From assembly GCA_001871415.1 (NCBI GenBank), contig MNWW01000030.1, positions 1 through 39,824 of the forward strand: a stretch of DNA of 39,824 nt, given 5' to 3'. Numbering within the stretch: the first letter of the stretch is position 1; the number at the start of each line of letters is the position of its first letter. Positions 36,807 to 39,824 of the stretch are shown here, piece by piece. The notes under the pieces are model-generated. The model searched no databases. It saw only the letters and a list, made by a program, of their open reading frames with translations, and was not told the DNA's origin. The stretch comes from Candidatus Woesearchaeota archaeon CG1_02_57_44. GTDB lineage: Archaea; Nanobdellota; Nanobdellia; Woesearchaeales; CG1-02-57-44. The translations under genes and the position numbers were made by a program.

Positions 36807-36941
36807 TCAGCATCCTTCGGCCGGGTACCGGTAGATGGACAGCAACAGCATGCTGCAGAATCCCCGCACGATGAACCACTCAAGACCGTCTTTGACCTTC
36901 CGGCTTCGCTTGCCGCGCTCGCGCTTTGACAGCGGTCTCAT
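36807..36941 (-). CDS. Putative small ORF with hydrophobic segment (44 aa)
   Basis: Not in ORF track. MRPLSKRERGKRSRKVKDGLEWFIVRGFCSMLLLSIYRYPAEGC*; ATGA overlap with the AAA+ ATPase stop. Confidence 0.45.
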   Translation of the reverse strand: MRPLSKRERGKRSRKVKDGLEWFIVRGFCSMLLLSIYRYPAEGC

Positions 36942-38374
36942 CCGAACATGACCTTGGGGGGCTCTATGAGAGCGCGGTATGAATCGTCAGGGATATAGCC
37001 AAGCTCCAGATACTGCACCATCAGCTCCTCCCAGACCCTGTCCAGCTCCCGATAGGAGCCGCCTTCGAGGCGACGCGAGAGCATCTCGATATCCAGACCG
37101 GGGATATGCTCACGGGTCTTCTCCGTGAGATACTGCACCCGCTCCTCATGAGTCGGCAAGGGAAACTCTATCTCGACAAAACGGTCGCGAAACGCGGGGT
37201 TGAAGCGCTGCGGCTCGTTCATGGATAATATCAGCGTCCCCTTGAAACTGCGCTTGAATGCACTGTCCAGAAGCTCCTGAAAATCACCCACGAGAAAAGT
37301 ATCCTCGCCGTATCTGTGATTGCCGAAGAGTTTCTCGGCCTCGTCAATGAAGACTATGGCGTTCGGGTGCGTCTCAACCAGACTGATGACCCGTCGCAAT
37401 ACGACCAGAGGATACTGCTTCAGCTTGTCTGATTTGAGCAAAACAAGCGGGCTCTTGAGCTCGCCCGCGATGGCCCTTGCCGTGAATGTCTTTCCTGTGC
37501 CAGCAGGCCCATGGAACAGAAAAAAACAAGAGGTCCTGATTCCCAATGCCTGCGCCCTCACAGACTCCTTCCTGAGCACACAGATGCGCCTCACTGCCCG
37601 CAGCACATCCTTCTTGCCTATCAGGTCAGATAATCCCTGCTTAATGTCACGCAACATATCAAAGTCATCGGGCACACCAAATATCTCATGCATCGCCTTT
37701 CGCAATGTCTTCGCGGTGATGGCATCGGCATATAATGACGCCTGGAAGATGACACGGTCCAAGGCGTCATAACTTTGCTCGTCGGCCGCGTTGACCAGCA
37801 ATGATGCCTGCCTTGCGGACAGCTGTGGGTGGAACAGACGCAGATATCTGAGGCGCTGGGATCTGGAGGGAAGGTCGAATGGCACTGACTCATCCCCACT
37901 GATAACCATTTGCTCTGACTGCACCACAAATAGTGGGATGCCCCGGTGTCGTGATTCTCTCTTTATCCGCAGGAATAACTGCGCAGCCCTATAGAAATCT
38001 GGTGACTCGTTATCCCCAGCGAAGTGTGGTACTGCACCAAGAAAGATAATACCATTCATCTTGGGTACGCAGTCAAGCAGTTCCGTGAGCGTCTGACATT
38101 GGATGCCCATGCCCGGAAGGCCAATCGTTGCGACAGGAGCTAGTGTCCGGGCAAGAGCTTTTGCGAGCAATATTGAACCAGAGCCTTCGTACCTTGTAAA
38201 TGCCAGTTGGCTTACTGGACTTGTACCCAGGCGCTCTGGATGGGACAAGAGCAACTTGTAGTGCTCAGGGATATTGCAGAGCTCAAGGGCCTGCGCGACG
38301 GAGAGGTCTGGATCCGCTCGCTGATACCCCTGCCCATCAGGACGGGAGGGAAGTGGCTCATCAGGAGATCTCAT
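36938..38374 (-). CDS. AAA+ ATPase (478 aa), apparently with degenerate N-terminal and intact C-terminal AAA modules
   Basis: Walker A FLFHGPAGTGKTFTARAIAGEL, Walker B NAIVFIDEAEKLF, sensor-1 TLILSMNEPQRF, Arg-finger region NPAFRDRFVEIEFPLPTHEERVQYL. ATG at 38374 makes a 4-nt overlap with the upstream stop. Confidence 0.93.
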   Translation of the reverse strand: MRSPDEPLPSRPDGQGYQRADPDLSVAQALELCNIPEHYKLLLSHPERLGTSPVSQLAFTRYEGSGSILLAKALARTLAPVATIGLPGMGIQCQTLTELLDCVPKMNGIIFLGAVPHFAGDNESPDFYRAAQLFLRIKRESRHRGIPLFVVQSEQMVISGDESVPFDLPSRSQRLRYLRLFHPQLSARQASLLVNAADEQSYDALDRVIFQASLYADAITAKTLRKAMHEIFGVPDDFDMLRDIKQGLSDLIGKKDVLRAVRRICVLRKESVRAQALGIRTSCFFLFHGPAGTGKTFTARAIAGELKSPLVLLKSDKLKQYPLVVLRRVISLVETHPNAIVFIDEAEKLFGNHRYGEDTFLVGDFQELLDSAFKRSFKGTLILSMNEPQRFNPAFRDRFVEIEFPLPTHEERVQYLTEKTREHIPGLDIEMLSRRLEGGSYRELDRVWEELMVQYLELGYIPDDSYRALIEPPKVMFG

Positions 38375-38997
38375 CTCACTTCCTCTTTGGGCGTCAGCTT
38401 CGCGCCCAGATATTTCTTCTTCAGCCACGGCGCGCAATACATGGGCACCTTGGATTCGGTCACAGGACCATTCACCAGTATGATGTCAGCGTCAATTGGG
38501 TCATCAGACTCCTGTATCTCGATGCGCCCGGCTTCCACGAGCGTGATGAGCGCTGCCATGTCCCAAGTGGAGGACGCCAGCTGATTCTTCATGGCCACAG
38601 CAAGGGACATGACGAAGCGGCGCACATCATCCGGCTCACGCGCTATCGCCTGCATGACCTTGGGATAGTCCCACATGCGATGGTGCGCGAGGTCATAGTC
38701 GCCCTCTGCGTCCTGCTCATCGAGGACCTGCTTTGGCAGGCACAGGAAGAGCGCAATCGCCTCCTCCTGAAGCTCTGGACTGTGCACCCATGCTGAGTCA
38801 CCGTCATCAGTGGGAGGCTCCTCACAGCCCTCAGGAAGGATGGCATAGCAGTAATTGCTGCCCTCTGCCTTGAACGGCGGCTTGCCGCGCACCACTCTCG
38901 CGCTGTCGGCCTTCTCAGCCAGACCTATATCGCCGCCCAATGCCCTATACTGCTCGATGAATCGCTCTGCTTCTTGGTCCATGATAGCATCTGTCAT
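38371..38997 (-). CDS. Hypothetical protein (208 aa) coupled to AAA+ ATPase
   Basis: First gene after an AT-rich divergent promoter region; ATGA overlap with the AAA+ ATPase gene. Confidence 0.75.
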   Translation of the reverse strand: MTDAIMDQEAERFIEQYRALGGDIGLAEKADSARVVRGKPPFKAEGSNYCYAILPEGCEEPPTDDGDSAWVHSPELQEEAIALFLCLPKQVLDEQDAEGDYDLAHHRMWDYPKVMQAIAREPDDVRRFVMSLAVAMKNQLASSTWDMAALITLVEAGRIEIQESDDPIDADIILVNGPVTESKVPMYCAPWLKKKYLGAKLTPKEEVR

Positions 38998-39059
38998 GTA
39001 TCCTGTTTAATATATATTTCTATATTCCAGTAGAATAATTTAAATAATAGTATAATCTA

Positions 39060-39073
39060 CCATCAAGTGATGG
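39060..39073. promoter_or_regulatory. Inverted repeat CCATCA-AG-TGATGG in the CARF/AAA+ divergent intergenic region (candidate operator)
   Basis: Perfect 6-bp arms, 2-nt spacer, next to the TATA-like ccttttaacc of the CARF gene. Confidence 0.5.
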
Positions 39074-39108
39074 AAAACCTTTTAACCTCCCCTGATGACC
39101 AGCGATGC

Positions 39109-39708
39109 ATGGGGAAGAAGGTATTGATAGCATCGCTTTATTCCGCAGACCCGGTCATCTTGGCTGTGACGCGACTGGGCGCTGAACGGCTCATCCTCCT
39201 GGTGGATGATGACGCCAACAAGGAGCAGGAGAAGTCACTAAAGCTCATCCAGGACTCGCTGGGAAGGGTCATCGACGTCAAGACTGTCAAGGTCGGCACG
39301 TACGACGTGCTGGGCACGGCCCGGAAGGTGGCTGAGGTCATCATGATGCAGCCCAGCGAAGACTGGATATACGTCAATGTCACGGGCGGCAGGAAGACCA
39401 AGGCATTGGGATTGCTGTATGGAGCATACGCCAGAGCTGAACGAGTGCGCAAGATCGCCTATAACGCCGACGACAAGAAGACCGTCGTGTACCTGCCCAA
39501 GATGGGCTATAACCTGAAAGACAGCGAGAAGACGGTCCTTGACGCGGTGGCGTCAGGCAGGTACACTACGCTTGCGGCTCTCGCCGAAGGCGTCGATATC
39601 TCACGCGCCATGCTGTATCGCAATGTCAAGGAGCTGGAGGCGAACGGATACCTCGACATGACGGATGGGATCAGATTGACGATGGCTGGAGAATTGGTGA
39701 GGGTGTGA
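39109..39708 (+). CDS. CARF-domain winged-HTH protein (Csa3-like regulator)
   Basis: N-terminal KVLIASLYSADPVILAVTRLGAERLILLVDDD, DWIYVNVTGGRKTKALGLLYGAYA (CARF-type G-G-x-K loop), C-terminal wHTH SEKTVLDAVASGRYTTLAALAEGVDISRAMLYRNVKELEANGYLDM. Confidence 0.86.
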   Translation: MGKKVLIASLYSADPVILAVTRLGAERLILLVDDDANKEQEKSLKLIQDSLGRVIDVKTVKVGTYDVLGTARKVAEVIMMQPSEDWIYVNVTGGRKTKALGLLYGAYARAERVRKIAYNADDKKTVVYLPKMGYNLKDSEKTVLDAVASGRYTTLAALAEGVDISRAMLYRNVKELEANGYLDMTDGIRLTMAGELVRV

Positions 39709-39824
39709 TGAATGCACAGTCCAAGATTGCTATTGCTGATTTAATGAATCAGATCACTGTCGAAGATGTGACATCAATTGAAAAAATTGCAGAGGAGTGC
39801 CTTAAGAGATTATGTATGTTTAAG
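39708..39824 (+). CDS. Unknown protein, N-terminal fragment (truncated by window edge)
   Basis: TGATG coupling with the CARF-wHTH stop; open frame MNAQSKIAIADLMNQITVEDVTSIEKIAEECLKRLCMFK to the window end; notably AT-rich. Confidence 0.6.
   Translation, partial: MNAQSKIAIADLMNQITVEDVTSIEKIAEECLKRLCMFK

Noticed and set aside
1-39824. CRISPR array associated with the CARF protein
   Set aside because: Looked for regularly spaced direct repeats, especially 38.9-39.8 kb and intergenic gaps; none seen in this window.
1-39824. tRNA/rRNA genes, IS elements or transposases
   Set aside because: No T-arm GGTTCRANNCC-type signature in a plausible cloverleaf, no rRNA stretches, and no transposase/integrase motifs recognised by reading; a tRNAscan-SE run would be decisive.

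Overview
This is a high-GC archaeal window from what looks like a DPANN or Woesearchaeota-type genome. That lineage is an inference from TFS, NMD3, RtcA, Dph6, the PGF-pre-PGF surface protein, and TATA-box/leaderless gene starts. I find about 39 protein-coding genes and no tRNA, rRNA, CRISPR array or transposon. The contents, in order, are: a partial thymidylate kinase; a YggS-type PLP protein; a Dph6-type ATP-pyrophosphatase fused to a class-I glutamine amidotransferase domain; MscL; a coupled proB-proC-proA operon; a DUF2157/GDYXXLXY membrane pair; SHMT; a phosphohexomutase; dCMP deaminase; a PduO-type cobalamin adenosyltransferase; DUF167; TFS; and signal peptidase I. Then comes a cell-envelope island of about 16 kb (16.4-32.4 kb) with five large, sequon-rich surface proteins, followed by NMD3, a PPC/DUF296 protein, a TIM-barrel protein and RtcA. 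At the right edge, a CARF-wHTH (Csa3-like) regulator is divergent from a translationally coupled operon. That operon encodes an unknown 208-aa protein, a AAA+ ATPase that appears to have a degenerate first and intact second AAA module, two tiny hydrophobic-segment ORFs and an 89-aa basic ORF. The regulator is followed by a coupled, AT-rich gene truncated by the window. The best candidates for something undescribed are this CARF/AAA+ locus, the Dph6-GATase fusion, and the paralogous surface-protein island with a shared cytoplasmic-tail motif.
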